A stretch of 64,000 nt of DNA from Trochalopteron elliotii (Eukaryota > Chordata > Aves > Passeriformes > Leiothrichidae). The notes beneath the pieces are model-generated. The model searched no databases. It saw nothing but the letters and a program-made list of their open reading frames with translations, and was not told the origin of the DNA. Made by a program: the position numbers and the translations under genes. This document shows, one piece after another, positions 50,701 to 62,110 of this stretch (within the stretch, counting starts at the first letter, position 1; each line of letters opens with the position of its first letter). The DNA lies in contig JANPWX010000107.1 in the NCBI GenBank assembly GCA_024734555.1, positions 1,740,301-1,804,300 on the forward strand, written 5' to 3'.

Positions 50701-53054
50701 ATCCTTTTTAGTCATGAAAGCAGGGCCATGAGGCACCTATGTCCATATTTCTGCCTCAGCTTCTCAGCCATGAGCCCTCCAGGGTGTTTAAGCTAGATAA
50801 GCTTTTTTTTTGTTGTTATCTTTGCAGGGACAGAAAGGCTTTCAGCTCATCCTTGCCAATAATCCAAGGTACCTTCCTGCAAGGCACTTTGCAGCCATGT
50901 TTTCTAGCAAGCAACATGGTTAAACAGAGCTCTCACATGAATGTCATAACTATCAGACTGTGTGATATGTTTAGGGCAATCTCCCAGGTTGAAGCTCCTC
51001 TGTTTTGCACCAAAAAAGAAAAAAGAAAAAGAAAAAGGAAAAAAAAAAAGGGAGAAAGCAGTTTGATAGCCCAGTTCTTGTGCAAAAGTTTGGAATGTAG
51101 GAAAGGCAGATTCAAGTCCTACTCCAGTGAGTATTTCCTGTCCAGAATATTCAGTTTTTTTCCCCCTGTTGTATTTGCCTGTCCTCTCATGTGTGGGTAA
51201 GATCTTCATGCAGACAAAGCAGCTCTGTGACATTCCTGGTTTGGAATTTTCCTAGGGACATCGGAGGAAGAACTGGAAAGTGAGAAAGTTCGTTTTAAGA
51301 GATGATCCTGCATATCTTCATTATTATGATCCTGCTGGAGTAAGAGAGATTCGTTTTATTTCCCTGTTTGTTTTGAATCCAGTGCCTTGTAGTCATACCT
51401 GAATGGAATATTTGGATGAGAATGTGACAGGGAAGAATCAGGCAGGACAGTGGGACTATTTGTTGGCCTAGCCATCCTCTAGAAAAGCAGAGTGAAGGGG
51501 CCCCCAGAAGTTTCTGGGGCTGTCAAGTCAGGGTGGCAAGTGCCACTCAGACCTGGGAACAAGTAACACTGAACAGTATTTTCACCTCTTGTCTGTGATT
51601 AATTAGAATTAATGGTGCTCTCACTTGATCAAAACAAATTATGTCCTAAGTGCAAATGAACACAATACAGTAATTGTGCAGTTTATATCTGAGGTGTTTG
51701 CCATGCCAGGCTGAGACATGGCATCCTATTTCTTGTGTATTTCTAATGGGCCCACCCCCATGCTGAATACTCTGCAAATCCTGAATTCTAAACCACAAGA
51801 GATTCCCTATTTATTAGTAAGCCTTTCTCTTCCCACACCCCCAACCCTCCATGTCACACACAGACTGAACACCCCCTATTCTCTCAGGTGAGACACTAAG
51901 TAATCAAATAGTTTTGTTTCCATTCTGGAAATGTAGCCAAATATTAACATGCTGCTGGTTTCAGAAGTGTTGCATTTCATTTTGATTTCATATCCTCCCC
52001 AGGGAGAAGAACCACTGGGGGCAATTCACTTGAGAGGCTGTGTGGTGACAGCAGTGGAAGATATGCCAGACAGTAAGGAACCATACTGAATGAGCTCTCT
52101 AATAAGCTATAATAATCCCCTTTCAATCTGCCTAAAATCACAAGTGATTATTTATTCCAAAGCAATCTATGTACAATGATTCAGTAATTCTAATAACTGG
52201 TCTCTCTCTCTTGCTGTCTGAATTACTGGAGAAGGGTTCTGTGGTAAAGGTAGCAATGGGGAATCTTGTGTATTGTCAGTACTTTAGGGAAGGCTGGTCA
52301 AAAGGATGACACAAACCCTGTGTTAGGATTACTGGCCTTTAGGCAAAGTAAGCTGAGTTTGATCTCTTTAGTAAATGAATTTGGGATGGAAGCTTCAAGT
52401 TAGAAATGGTTATGCTGAAAAATTGTTACTGTCCACCTTCTCTTTCCCCCCAAAGCTAGAAGTTGTGGGAACAGAAATGGTGTTGCTGCAAGGACCATGA
52501 AACATTAATTTCATGCATTCTCCTCTCCACAGGAGAGGCTGGCTATCATATCCAGCAGGAAAGTTTGTTGGCATTTCAGAAAAGAGACAGATGGATGTGA
52601 CATAAACTCAAATATCTTGTTTTTGTAGCTGGCAAGGCATGGGAGGGTTTGGGGAACATGATCTTTCTGCAGGATTGCAGATCCTTCCGTGATTTGAGAC
52701 CAACAAAACAGAGACTCCTGAAGGTGAAATGTGCAGAATTCATGAGTGATTTCTCTGAGAGAGAGACTCATCTCTTGGACCAAATCTTTGTGAAGGCCTG
52801 ATCAGGCTCAGCTGTAGAAAGAAAGGAGATCCCCTTACAGTGTGTAAAGGAGGAAATATTGAAAGTACAAGATTTTTTTCTCTCATAGCTGACTTTCTTA
52901 TTATTTCCCTGCAGCCAAGAAGCATGATGATGACAACATCCTCTTTGAAATCATCACAGCAAATGAAATCCACTATTACTTGCAAGCAGCCTCCTCCACA
53001 GAGCGTACAGAGTGGATCCAAGCCATCCAGTCAGTTGCTAGGACTGGTAAATGA
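41681..53054 (+). CDS. PLEK: PLEK, pleckstrin (9 coding exons, 353 aa)
   Basis: Exons are 41681-41728, 42243-42398, 45937-46118, 47127-47218, 48074-48258, 49476-49580, 51256-51339, 52003-52072 and 52915-53054: 1062 nt, 353 aa plus TGA, every junction GT-AG and in frame. Human pleckstrin is 350 aa. Pleckstrin is a major PKC substrate of platelets and leukocytes and binds phosphoinositides at membranes. Domains seen: PH1 about residues 6-103 (basic KKGSMFNTWK strand and the conserved Trp in RDAWVRDIKKAI); the PKC-site linker RKSTRKS with S115, T116 and S119 aligning to human S113, T114 and S117; a DEP domain about 138-223; an acidic SSDDD linker; and PH2 about 246-350 (GHRRKNWKVRKF, final-helix Trp in RTEWIQAI). 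The N terminus MEREPMRIREG is two residues longer than human. A TATA box lies 190 bp upstream. Confidence 0.98.
42243..42398 (+). CDS. PLEK: PLEK coding exon 2 (PH1)
   Basis: 156 nt, 52 residues, phase 0 at both ends, from GSMFNTWKAMWVV to CQDFGKRM. It carries strands of the first PH domain including EDGIEFYKRK. Acceptor TGATGCAG, donor ATG|GTAAGT. Confidence 0.97.
44985..45313 (+). mobile_element. Solo LTR-like segment, ERVL-type
   Basis: The sequence resembles an avian endogenous-retrovirus LTR. It has an AATAAA at about 45238 followed by the typical downstream run CTTTTATTCTCCTAATC, then GTCTAGCCTCTGTTCCAG, and upstream blocks such as CCTCTCAGAGGCTTCTGACT. No viral coding sequence is present, so it would be a solo LTR. 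Exact ends and target-site duplications were not resolved. The family call rests on remembered avian repeat patterns. Confidence 0.6.
45314..45613 (+). mobile_element. Second LTR-like segment with TATA and poly(A) signal
   Basis: Immediately after the first LTR-like block lies promoter and poly(A) architecture typical of an LTR: GACCAATGTG and CACCAATCAG CCAAT motifs, GTATATAAAGG at about 45527-45537, AATAAAGG at about 45551 and a following GGAGTCTGTGTCGTTGTGG. This resembles the U3-R-U5 order of a retroviral LTR. It differs from its neighbour, so two elements may be nested or adjacent. Boundaries are approximate and no open viral frames are present. Confidence 0.55.
45937..46118 (+). CDS. 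PLEK: PLEK coding exon 3 (PH1 end, PKC-site linker)
   Basis: 182 nt encoding 60 residues from FVFKLTVAKQQDHFFQAAYL plus two bases; ends ...ETINL+AG before GTTTGT. It includes the PH1 C-terminal helix and the serine/threonine linker phosphorylated by PKC in human platelets. Acceptor TTCCAG. Confidence 0.97.
46119..47126 (+). other. PLEK: PLEK intron 3
   Basis: About 1-kb phase-2 intron with GTTTGT donor and GCACAG acceptor. No repeat recognised. Confidence 0.9.
47127..47218 (+). CDS. PLEK: PLEK coding exon 4
   Basis: 92 nt completing the Ser codon, then ALYLSMKDPEKGIKELK and ending NHCFT plus one base. It begins the DEP region. Donor CAG|GTAAGG. Confidence 0.97.
47533..47620 (+). repeat. CR1 3'-terminal fragment
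   Basis: Plus-strand CR1 3' end: GGTTAATGGTTGGACTGATG, GAGGTCTTTTCCAACCTTAG, then the typical GATTCTGTGATTCTATG octamer-repeat tail. Located in PLEK intron 4, sense to the gene. Confidence 0.9.
47747..47818 (+). other. 72-nt imperfect hairpin in PLEK intron 4
   Basis: Arms 47747-47771 and 47794-47818 pair at 23 of 25 positions around a 22-nt loop. The only mismatches are A-C and T-C. The length and geometry resemble a pre-miRNA. It could equally be a fossil of a small palindromic repeat. The sequence reads as a hairpin on either strand. Confidence 0.6.
48074..48258 (+). CDS. PLEK: PLEK coding exon 5 (DEP domain)
   Basis: 185 nt giving 62 residues from GTCVIDWLVSSSSVRNRREG to SDAYYYF. This is the core of the DEP domain with the VIDWLV helix and EGYLQPAGD. 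Acceptor AACCAG, donor TTT|GTGAGC. Confidence 0.97.
48259..49475 (+). other. PLEK: PLEK intron 5
   Basis: Contains a T-rich homopolymer tract (about 48439-48486) and an AAC-rich tract (about 49309-49347). No other element seen. Confidence 0.9.
49476..49580 (+). CDS. PLEK: PLEK coding exon 6
   Basis: 105 nt, 35 residues, phase 0: PDSGFFCEGYSSDDDVVLKE through VKQGCLLKQ. It links DEP to PH2 and starts the first PH2 strand. Donor CAG|GTCAGT. Confidence 0.97.
49581..51255 (+). other. PLEK: PLEK intron 6
   Basis: 1.7-kb phase-0 intron holding a CR1 fragment and, near 51010-51055, a polypurine A/G tract. GTCAGT donor, TTCCTAG acceptor. Confidence 0.9.
50141..50375 (-). repeat. CR1 LINE 3'-region fragment
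   Basis: The plus strand shows reverse-complement CR1 phrases: GGTCAGCTGGAAGAGACCTG, GCTCTGGTCCAACTGCCTGA, GGCAGCCTGTTGCAGTGTTT and TATTTCCTAATATTGAGCCTG. It is antisense to PLEK, in intron 6. Confidence 0.88.
51256..51339 (+). CDS. PLEK: PLEK coding exon 7 (PH2)
   Basis: 84 nt, 28 residues: GHRRKNWKVRKFVLRDDPAY then LHYYDPAG. It carries the basic NWKVRKF strand pair typical of PH domains. Donor GGA|GTAAGA. Confidence 0.97.
52003..52072 (+). CDS. PLEK: PLEK coding exon 8 (PH2)
   Basis: 70 nt, 23 residues plus one base: GEEPLGAIHLRGCVVTAVED MPD. Acceptor TCCCCAG, donor ACA|GTAAGG. Confidence 0.97.
52073..52914 (+). other. PLEK: PLEK intron 8
   Basis: 842-bp phase-1 intron. Its last about 49 bp, from TACAAGA at 52866, are duplicated together with exon 9 inside the FBXO48 intron. 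Confidence 0.9.
52915..53054 (+). CDS. PLEK: PLEK coding exon 9 (PH2 end and stop)
   Basis: 140 nt completing a Thr codon, then KKHDDDNILFEIITANEIHY, the C-terminal helix with ERTEWIQAI, and RTGK before TGA. Acceptor CCCTGCAG. This exon has a near-identical partial copy at 62938-63031. Confidence 0.97.
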
Positions 53055-53973
53055 AGATGATCTTCCAAAAAGGAGACAGACAGATTAAGTTAGTCATGCA
53101 AAACAGAATTTAGCATTTCACCAAGAGAAAGCAGCATCATCCCCAAAGGGGTTGTGTGTTGGGGTTGAGGACTGGATGGAAGTTTCAATTGTATAGTGGG
53201 CACTAACAAACTAACATTTTTCCACTTGTGTTATGGTAATATTTTACTAAATTATAACATAGAACATGCCATATTAGTGTGTGATGTTTAGAGTAGTCTA
53301 CCTTGATAAGATTGTACTTGTTGCCACAGCTGATAGTGGGAATGTCACCATTAACAGGAGACAGTCATGTCACTGACAGAGAGGACTTCAGTTAATCACC
53401 CTCTTCAGTCTGTGATGTGTTTCAGGATTTTCATGTATTTGTCTTCTCCAGACAATTTTTACACTTTCTACTTTACCAGATCTTGTTGCTGCTTGTTCAC
53501 TTGTACAAATAATGCCATAGATATAAGGAAAAGAAGTCAACTCACTTGGAAAACTTTATAATCTGTCAGCATTAAGGGAGGGAAAAATGCAGACAACCAT
53601 GTGGAACCAAGTATAACTCCATGACAGCAGTATGAGGAAAAGTCTCTTCCCACAGTGTTCCAAACACAAAGCAATCTCACTTCAAACTCCCTATCACCCG
53701 ATTTTAAACCTTGCTAAAATTCTCCACAAGAATTTGCCCTGGGACCATTGTTTCCCTGTATTTAGGTGTACAAAGCAGATGCTGGGTTGTCAGGTGCTGT
53801 ACTCTATTTGAATTAAGAACCTTGCAGGAGAAGGGAAAGGATGCATGGGTTGTTTACTTGAACCATTGATTGAAGTGGTTTTGATTAGGTTTTCCTTTTT
53901 TAGCCTCCAGCAATGTACTCAGTCCTTGATTCTGTGCCTTAGTAACATAAGAGAAACCTTGTGCTTGTATTGA

Positions 53974-53979
53974 AATAAA
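53974..53979 (+). terminator. PLEK: PLEK proximal poly(A) signal
   Basis: AATAAA 920 nt after the stop, followed by a U/G-rich TGTTTTTATTTGATAGGG. Confidence 0.55.
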
Positions 53980-55680
53980 TGTTTTTATTTGATAGGGTCA
54001 GTTCACCTGATTAATCCTTGCATTTTTGTCTGGTTGTATATCAAACAAACTTATAAGTCTTAAACTCTAAGGAGGAGTTGAAAATCAAGTTAATATCAGA
54101 TTGTGCATCTAGGCTGCTCCTGGTCATGTAAGACTGATACTTGAGTGAAGGAAACTTCAAAATCTTTAAAACTCTCTTCATAGATCTAATAAGGTGCCTT
54201 ATCCTTAAGAATTCTTAGATCTCTCCTATCTAAAAATAAATGCAGAGCTAAAGCTTCTCTTCAGTTGTGCTTATTTACAGCTGTAGCTGAGCTAATGAGC
54301 CTGAAGCCCTGTTGCCTTGCATTCCTTTCTAAGAAAACACAGCCTTGCAGGAGCAGCAGGCTGAGACACTGCATCACCATGTCCACTTTTGGTGCTGGCC
54401 AGCAGAAATCAGCTGCTGGCAGACATTTCCTGTATCTCATGCAAGCTAAAGGGATTGTTGAAGTCTGATGTGTCATTCTGAGGAAGGAAGACTCGTGGTA
54501 AAAAAGACCCACTGTTTGGTCAGCCTGCTTTCTTGATAACTGCTGCGTGTTGCTGCTCATTTTTCCTTTCAGAGCTCACTAACCCAAAAATACCCAAGGC
54601 ACAGGAAAAGAGAAGAGAAAAAAAAATACCCCACACAACCAAACAACAGAAACTTGTCCAGCTTACCAAAGGAGGGACGTGACTGCCACAATTTAATAAA
54701 ACTAAAATGTTTTACCAGTCTATGACCTTATCATTTTAACTTGTGCCCAGTCCAAGGTGTGGCTGTCCACCTATGAATGTTGTTTTCTCAGACAGAGGAT
54801 GATAGTCAGTATATTTATGGAAGAGCTCTTATGTTTGTGCCATCCTACATTAATGGGGTCTGTGATCTCATGGGTAGTGCTTCAGAAGACACATTTCAAG
54901 GGTTTATAGGTGCCTCTGCTTCTTGGCAGCACTGAGAAGATCTTGTCCAAGGGAATGGAAGAGGCACAGATCCTGAATACTGGCACAAAGAAGAGAGAGA
55001 CAGCTTTGTGTAATGAACTACTATAAAAAAAGGGAGGAAACAGAAGACCAGACCCACATGTGTCATGCTTCCTCTAACTTTCACCCTCTAACTATTTAAA
55101 TCACACGCCTACTATGCCCTCAGCAATTACTACATTAACATCTGTTTCTTTTTTACTTATAAAAAAAAAAAAAAAACTAGTCTAAAGGACAGCAAAATAA
55201 ACAAACCATTGTGGATAAGGATTGTATTTATAATTTTCAGTTACTGAAAGGCCTATATAATATAATCTCATATAAATATCCTCTTAAGTTCATGTTCATC
55301 TTGCCACAATTTGCACTGAGCAATTTTCCCTCCCCTGGAACACTGCCTACATGCTTGCTACAGTCAGGGTCAGATTTTTGGGAATGTTGACTAACCATGC
55401 ACCCATTAAAACACCCACACAGACACAGCACTCCTACTTCCATTTTAAAATGAAGTTTAAAAGAAAACGGTACCAAGCAAACCACAAACACAGATGCTGA
55501 GAAATAATAACCTCAGCCCAACAAGCTTTCAGCTACAGGTGTTATTACTTCTTATAATCCAACAGACAACACATATGGAGGCAGTTTGGACTTAATATGT
55601 TTCAGGTATTTTTTTCCAAAGAGCTGTTTGCTTTCCCTGCCTCACAGCTTTCTTCTGAAGGGTAAGGTGATGTAACTGTT

Positions 55681-55686
55681 AATAAA
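55681..55686 (+). terminator. PLEK: PLEK distal poly(A) signal
   Basis: AATAAA followed within 30 nt by a strongly GU/U-rich stretch (TTCTTTTGGTGCTTTTCTTT and TGTGCTGTCTTTG), the usual downstream element. Weaker hexamers occur between the two signals (for example near 54235 and 54695). Confidence 0.5.
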
Positions 55687-55710
55687 TGTAGTTCTTTTGG
55701 TGCTTTTCTT

Positions 55711-58700
55711 TGCACTGTGCTGTCTTTGCTTTTTATTTGAAAGAGTAGCCAACAGAAAGTACGAAAGGTTTACTGAAAATGTGTTTTAGTAATAGAACAG
55801 TTTACTTGGTAATATTTAATTAAAGTTTGTTCATAAAGACAAAAAAACTCATTAAGGCCTCTGAGTTATCTAATGTTTACTGTCAAACCTCTCTTTTAGA
55901 AAAGTTTTTTATTTTCATTTCTTCTTGCAATATTACACATAATTCCTCAGTGCACTAGTACCTCCTCTTCTGTCTTTGGCTTAGACTTCACTTCACTACA
56001 AATGTTAAGCACCCATTTTTCCCCCCCTAATTTGTTCTCAAATGTTTGAGAAGTTATTTTAAGTTTAAAGTACTTGCCTCACAGGGCTCTTGATTAGTGT
56101 TTTTCACTGTTTGAAGTGTGCCTCCATTTGTTCTGATTTCAAGCTTGGGCAACACTGAAATCCAGAAAAAAATTCCTTAAATAATCTTTTTGGTGGGAGC
56201 CAGAAACATTGAAGTAGGGTGGGAGATTCTGGGGGATGCAGTGGGGTGGGAATGGGTTGGGTTTTCTGGTTTTTCTTTTTCAGTTTATACCTGTTAAAAC
56301 TGTAGGAGACTATAGAAGGAACTTGAAAAAGCAAAATGAGTAGATAAGATAGTCCTCTGCAGGTTGTTGGTATTTCTGTGGGTGTCTTCAGTTTGTGTTT
56401 TGAAAAGTGCATGTGGTTTTTGTTTGTGAACTGTGATCCTCTCATTGCTGTACAGAGATTTTTCTGGGCTCAGGGTGAACTCTGACTGAAAACAAGGTTC
56501 TTGTTTTGTTGTTACTCATCAGACTTCTTGAAATAGAACTTCTTATTTGGCTTCAAAGTGAAGTTGGGGGAGTTCTTTGATTAGAACACAGCACTTCCTG
56601 CTTTGCATTTAGAACCAAAACTGTGGCTTTCCATACTTTGTTTCTGGTTCTTGTAGATTGCTTAATTTTTTTTTTTTTTTCCTTCCAGTGTGGTAAAAGG
56701 GAGATTAAGACTGTAAGAAGGGTGAGTAAAATGGTGCTTTTCATGCTTCATTGGCCTTTCATGTTAAATGTAATGAGCTGCAGTAAAACTGTTCACTTTC
56801 CTGCATGGACTTTGCCTTGTTTTTAAGATGGCAATGTCTTCCCCTCCTTTTCTTCAACTCATTAAAAGATGACTGAGCAGGAGGGAGGAAAATAATCAAA
56901 GGGAAATGCTGATAAAACTGATGGAATCTTGCTTCCACCACTTGAAAGGGAGAGAGATGATGTTAGTATTTTTTCAAAATTTGCCTTCAGTATGTCTTTC
57001 ACCAAAATTTTGAATATTAATAAACTGGAGTGATCAAGGGAGAGGAAAGAGACCTGGGGATTGACTAGTTTAATTAAAAAATCCCTAACAACTAGACACC
57101 CTAATCCTCAAACTCTGATATAAAAAGGACATAGAGAACTCTCTTCTTAGAGTATTGCCATTGGCCCCTCTCTCTTTATCAAATATACCAGAACAGCCTA
57201 TTGCAGACGACTAGAGTATCAATTATGTAAATCAGTGTATGGTCAGTCTTTTCATGTACCTGCTTCCATATCATAAGGAAAAGTCTGAAAATCCTTTCTT
57301 AATTACCAAAGCATGTCAAAAGAAAATCAAGAAACCATCTCTTTTGTCCTCCATTGCTTCTGCTATATGTGCATGTAGGTATCCTGCTTTTAAAAGCTTA
57401 AGTTATTGTTTCCCAAGTATATGATGGTTAAGGTACAGTAACAGAATCAATGCACATGTGTGAGATATTTCTGAATAATAGTAAGAGTTATTTAGATCAA
57501 GCTTTTAACACTCTTATGCAGGTTTTTTGCTAAAAGGAAGTATTTAAATGTTCTGGTATGCAACTGGTAAAATAAGATTGGTTTGTTGGTTTGGGTTTCT
57601 CTTTTTACTTAAAGGAACAGCTTCTTCCCCAAGTTACATCTTCAATTTTCCCTTTCTTCTCTTCTGCTCTCCCCCATATCCTTCTTCTTATAACTATCTT
57701 GACCTAAACATCCTAAAAGACAGCTTGTGTTTCTGCTTTTAGGCATCACAGAGTGAATCTTGGATGACAAAACATAAATGCCTGGTGTCATTCTCGAATT
57801 GCTACAGCATACCATGTGTTTTTTATTCACCCCCTTTGAACAGTAAAAACTTCCTCTCATCTCCTCATTCTTGTGAGCTGTACATAGATATGCAGTTGCT
57901 CTGTGGGTTTTGGGTGTTGTTATAATGGCCCTATTTTGTTAAAAGGTCCCTAGTGTTGTTATCTCTAAGTACACACATTGATGAGTTGCATGTTACAATT
58001 ACTTTAAAGAGCAGTATAACTTAGTGAGATAAATTGTCTTGTTCAAATACATTGTGTTGTTGAAAAATAAAGGTGCATTAGAAAAGCCAATTTAGTTTGG
58101 TCAGCCACACCAGGTGACTTTAGGCACATTTTTGTCATTGGCTGTGCTGTTAGATGCCTATATAGTGTGCCTGGTGAAACCTGGGTGTTAGGATATCCCA
58201 GATGCATTTGTTCACTGCCCTTGTTCTTTAGCAACATGGTGGAAAAGTAGTGGAAACTATTGAAAATATTCCTTCAATGGAACAGACAAGTAAAATTCTT
58301 ATGGGGTACTGTAATATTTCATTTATTAGTTGCCAGATACTGCTGCAAAAAAACCCCAAACTTTGTCTTTCTCAGCTTTTCCTTTTTCCCCACCTAAGGA
58401 TTAAAGGTTTAAGGTGGCTGGTTTGCTTGATTAAAGTTTTCTCTCTGTTCCCAGCTTGCTCAACCCACACCTTTGGTTCAGGTCTTCAAGCTGAATCTTC
58501 CAGTAGGCAGCATCTTTTGGTTTTGGCATTCTGAGACCACAGAAGTGTTTAAAAACAATATTTGGTGCTATGACTGATACATTATCTCATGGCCACTGGT
58601 GCCCTGTGACATCTGGAGAAGCCCTTGTGTATAACTCAAAGTGTCTGGTATTTCAGCAACAAAACCATGCAGTCAGCACCACTGGATTGGCAAACAGCAG

Positions 58701-61620
58701 CTCCTTTGCCACTTAATGTTTTTAAGAACTGTGCATTTAACAACACTTTTAAACATGAGTCAAAACCAGCTGATGTTGTACCTAATTTTCATGCTCTAGC
58801 AGGCTGGGGTTTATTATCCTCTGGCTTTGTAAATCCATAGTTGCTGGGCATGGGTTGGCAGTGCTGGACAAGGTGATTCTGAGCAGCTGGGGGAGACTGC
58901 AGCAAATTGTGCCAGTACATAGAATTATTCCCTTGGGTTTCATCTTGGTAGGATGGGTTTCATCTTTCCTCCAGGATCTCTGAGTTTGCAGTCCATCACC
59001 TCCCTCCTTCTTCCTTTTCAACCCACAGTTGTAGCTTGGGTTTTTTGGTTTACCAGAATAGCAGAAGTGGGTGTAGCCCTAAGCACTGAGGCCTGAATCC
59101 CTCTCAGCCCCCAACACTCAATTCTTAGAGTTGTGCTGATAAAGCTGCTGCTGACTTAAGGTGTTAAATGCAGCAGGTGATTTCTTCTGTGGTTTTGGAG
59201 ATGGACTTTCCTGAACAAGCAATATGGTGAAAAACAACTTCCAAGTGTCAACATCCTCTTGGGAGCCCAATATAACTTATCCCAAGTTCATTTGGAGGGA
59301 AATTTTAAAAAAATAACACCACTACTACATAAGTCCTCTCAGCTGAATGCTTTTATTGTCTTCAGGTCAGCTCTGGTGGGCTGAAACAAGCCCTGTGCTC
59401 AGTTGGGATGTCATCAAAGTCAGTTGGGATGACTTTGTCCCTTGGTACACCTTCCAAAGATGATCAGGATAAAGACATGACTATCTGCACGTTTCTGCCT
59501 GTTGGCAGAAACACTTGACAAAACTAGCCTTGAAATTGAAATTCGAGTGGTCTGATTTAAAGTCTGTGGTGATTAAATACCTCGTGCATGCTTTTTCATT
59601 TAGTCTGCTAATGGAAATGGCCCAAAGCCACATCCTGCACCATGATGAAATAAAGCCACACTGTCAGCTAGTTGCTTCAAAAATGGAGCACCACAACAGT
59701 GAGTAGCTGCAAGGAAGGTTCTTACACCAAGAGGTGTTATTAAAAACACCACAGGTGGTTTTGGAGATGCAGAAATAAAATTCTGATCTGGGGGGCCCTT
59801 CAGCTGAGCCTCAGTGCTGGTCTTTTTGATATCCAGCTGTGCAGCAGCTCATGGGACTTTGTGCAGGAGGGAAGCTTTTTGTTCTCACAGAAGCCTGGCT
59901 GGTTGCACAGTTGAGTTGTGTGGGCAGAAAACATTTGCAAACAGCTCTGTGCACACAAACTTCATGTGCTTTCTCCCAAGGGCTCTAAGAAAGGAAGGTG
60001 GGTAGGAAATGAACAGCAGCAAGGCCAGGTGGCTGAATGGGAAGTTTGCTGATGGATGCCTCAGGCACCTTTCTGCAGCTGACACCTTCCAAGTGTCAGA
60101 GGCATAAAAATGGCATGGGAATGCAGTGGGGTTTGCAAAAGTAGAACTTTGCACTTCAGCAAAAGCACATGGGTAAGAGGTGAGCACTGGAGTGGAAAAA
60201 GGGTTTTTCACCAAGGTGTGAGGGTAGCTCATGCGTGCCCTGGGTGGTGTGGGCTTTACATGTGTGCTCTTAGCTGCTGAGGATGCTCTCTGGGGAAGGA
60301 CACCCACATGTGAGTGCTAATTTAGGCATGGGTACAATCTCCCTATTCAGTTCTTCTCTTCCTATTGCTCAGTGGCTTCTGTTGGCAGGTGGAAGGGGCA
60401 AGAGGTGAGCCCAAAGCAGGTGGTGCAAGGAGTGCACCACAGGATGGTGCTGGGGTGTCTCTAAAGGGAAGAGAACACATCCATCCTGCAGCAGAGATGG
60501 GAGGCTGAGGAGGTGGTGCAGGGGCAGAGAGGAGCAGAACAGATTACCAGAACTGATGTAATAAAATCTTCAGGGGGAATGAAACCCCTTAAAGGAAGGA
60601 GTCAGAGTAGGGAGAGGAAGAAAATTTGGTTTTTATGAGGATTTGTACTTAATTTTTTTTTTCTCGGTAATAGATTTTTCTCAATAAATTTACACCACTA
60701 TTACTCCAGCTTTAAAGATGCAGGCCTTGTGTAATTGCATAGCTGCTGCAATGTTTAATTCCTTGTGTTTAAAGAGGCTCAGCTACCTGACCTGAACAGA
60801 GGCAGAGACGCAACACTGGAGATTCTTAATGCTCATCTGAGAATGGGGAAAAGCTACAGCTAAGTGCACAGTCAAGTAATTGTTTAGGATTAATACCTGA
60901 ATTATTCTATTTACAAACAGTATCCTGAGACAAATATGTGAGAACTTCCAGCACCAAGGGCATGAAAGGAGCAGGAATAGAGGATAATGTCAGGGAGTTA
61001 CAGACTGGAGGTAACAGGGGAGGTTGGATGAGAAAGGTGAGGGACTAGATCCATTATTGTACAGTTTCTCTATATTACGATTTTAAAAAATGGGCAGTTT
61101 TGAGGTGACAAGAATGTACTGCTAGTATTGTTTTCTTCTTGATTAACTTAGATGCACTTTTTGCACTTCTAGATCTCTTCCCCTGAAGTCTTTCTACAGA
61201 AAATTGGTGCCAGATTGGTGACTGAATTTTGCAGGAATGCCTTGAGCAATGGGGATCTTCCCAGCATTTTCTCACTTATTTTATTCTTTAGTGTAAAGGA
61301 GGTAGGGAAAGGTGATATTCAGAATAGTAGTAAATTGATTTTATGATCACTTTTGAGTAATGTGACAGGCAGCTCCTGTTTTACCTAGCACCAGTTTTTA
61401 AGGTTGGTGCCAAAAAATCAGTGTTGGTAAAGCAAGGCCTGGGTGATGGAAGATCACACAGGAAAAAACTAAGTTTATCAATGTGTTTTAATCTATGAAA
61501 ATATATCAAGTTGTGTTACCTCACCGAGTTATCCAAGTTACTTTGTGGGCTCTCATGTGCTGATACAATACACTTCATGCCACAAAGCCAAACACACCTT
61601 GGGGGTTTTCAGGGTTGTTT
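55711..61620. other. Intergenic between PLEK and FBXO48 3' ends
   Basis: Nearly 6 kb of AT-rich sequence separating two convergent genes. I recognise no exon, RNA gene or transposon. Short direct repeats such as CAGTTGGGATG (59401 and 59421 areas) are minor. Confidence 0.4.
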
Positions 61621-61635
61621 TTTGGTTTTTTTAAT

Positions 61636-61645
61636 TTTATTTATT
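61636..61645 (-). terminator. FBXO48: FBXO48 poly(A) signal
   Basis: Two overlapping TTTATT hexamers on the plus strand give AATAAATAAA on the FBXO48 strand, about 305 nt past the stop codon. Confidence 0.5.
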
Positions 61646-61948
61646 TAATATAAAAATCATCTCTCCCGACATAAAAAGTGCAAACTGAAATTATAATCAA
61701 CATATTTTTGACAGTGCAATAGAACATTAAATTTATAAATATAAACGACAACTGAATTTTAATTCTTTAGAATTTTACATAAAATTAATACAGTAAACTG
61801 CAAATTAAAAAAAGACACCCGTAACTTTTTTTTTCATGATAAATTCATAAGCAGTCCAAAAATTATTCAAAATCAGTTTGGCAGCTGCCAAACAGTGTGT
61901 GTGCTATTGGCAAAAGTTACTTGAGCTGCAAGAATCAGCACTGCTTTC

Positions 61949-62110
61949 TCATCTCTCAAGTTCTGCTTCCAAGATTTCTCCCCATGTGTCAACGTCCATT
62001 GGATACATACTTTTCTCTGGCAAGCTGAACTGTGAAGGAATGTTGCTGTATTTCCCACTAAGCCACTCTTGCTTCACTTTGCTCTTCCAGTAGTTTCTCA
62101 ACAATGTAAT
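61949..62110 (-). CDS. FBXO48: FBXO48 coding exon 2 (terminal)
   Basis: 162 nt, 53 residues plus TGA, beginning ITLLRNYWKSKVKQEWLSG and ending EILEAELER. Acceptor CCACCAG on the minus strand; phase 0. Confidence 0.95.
   Translation of the reverse strand: MTLLRNYWKSKVKQEWLSGKYSNIPSQFSLPEKSMYPMDVDTWGEILEAELER

Larger units (their letters stand above)
53055..55710 (+). other. PLEK: PLEK 3' UTR, probable extent
   Basis: AT-rich sequence after the stop with two well-formed poly(A) signals, so the UTR is about 0.94 kb or 2.65 kb. No other gene is visible on either strand. Confidence 0.5.
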
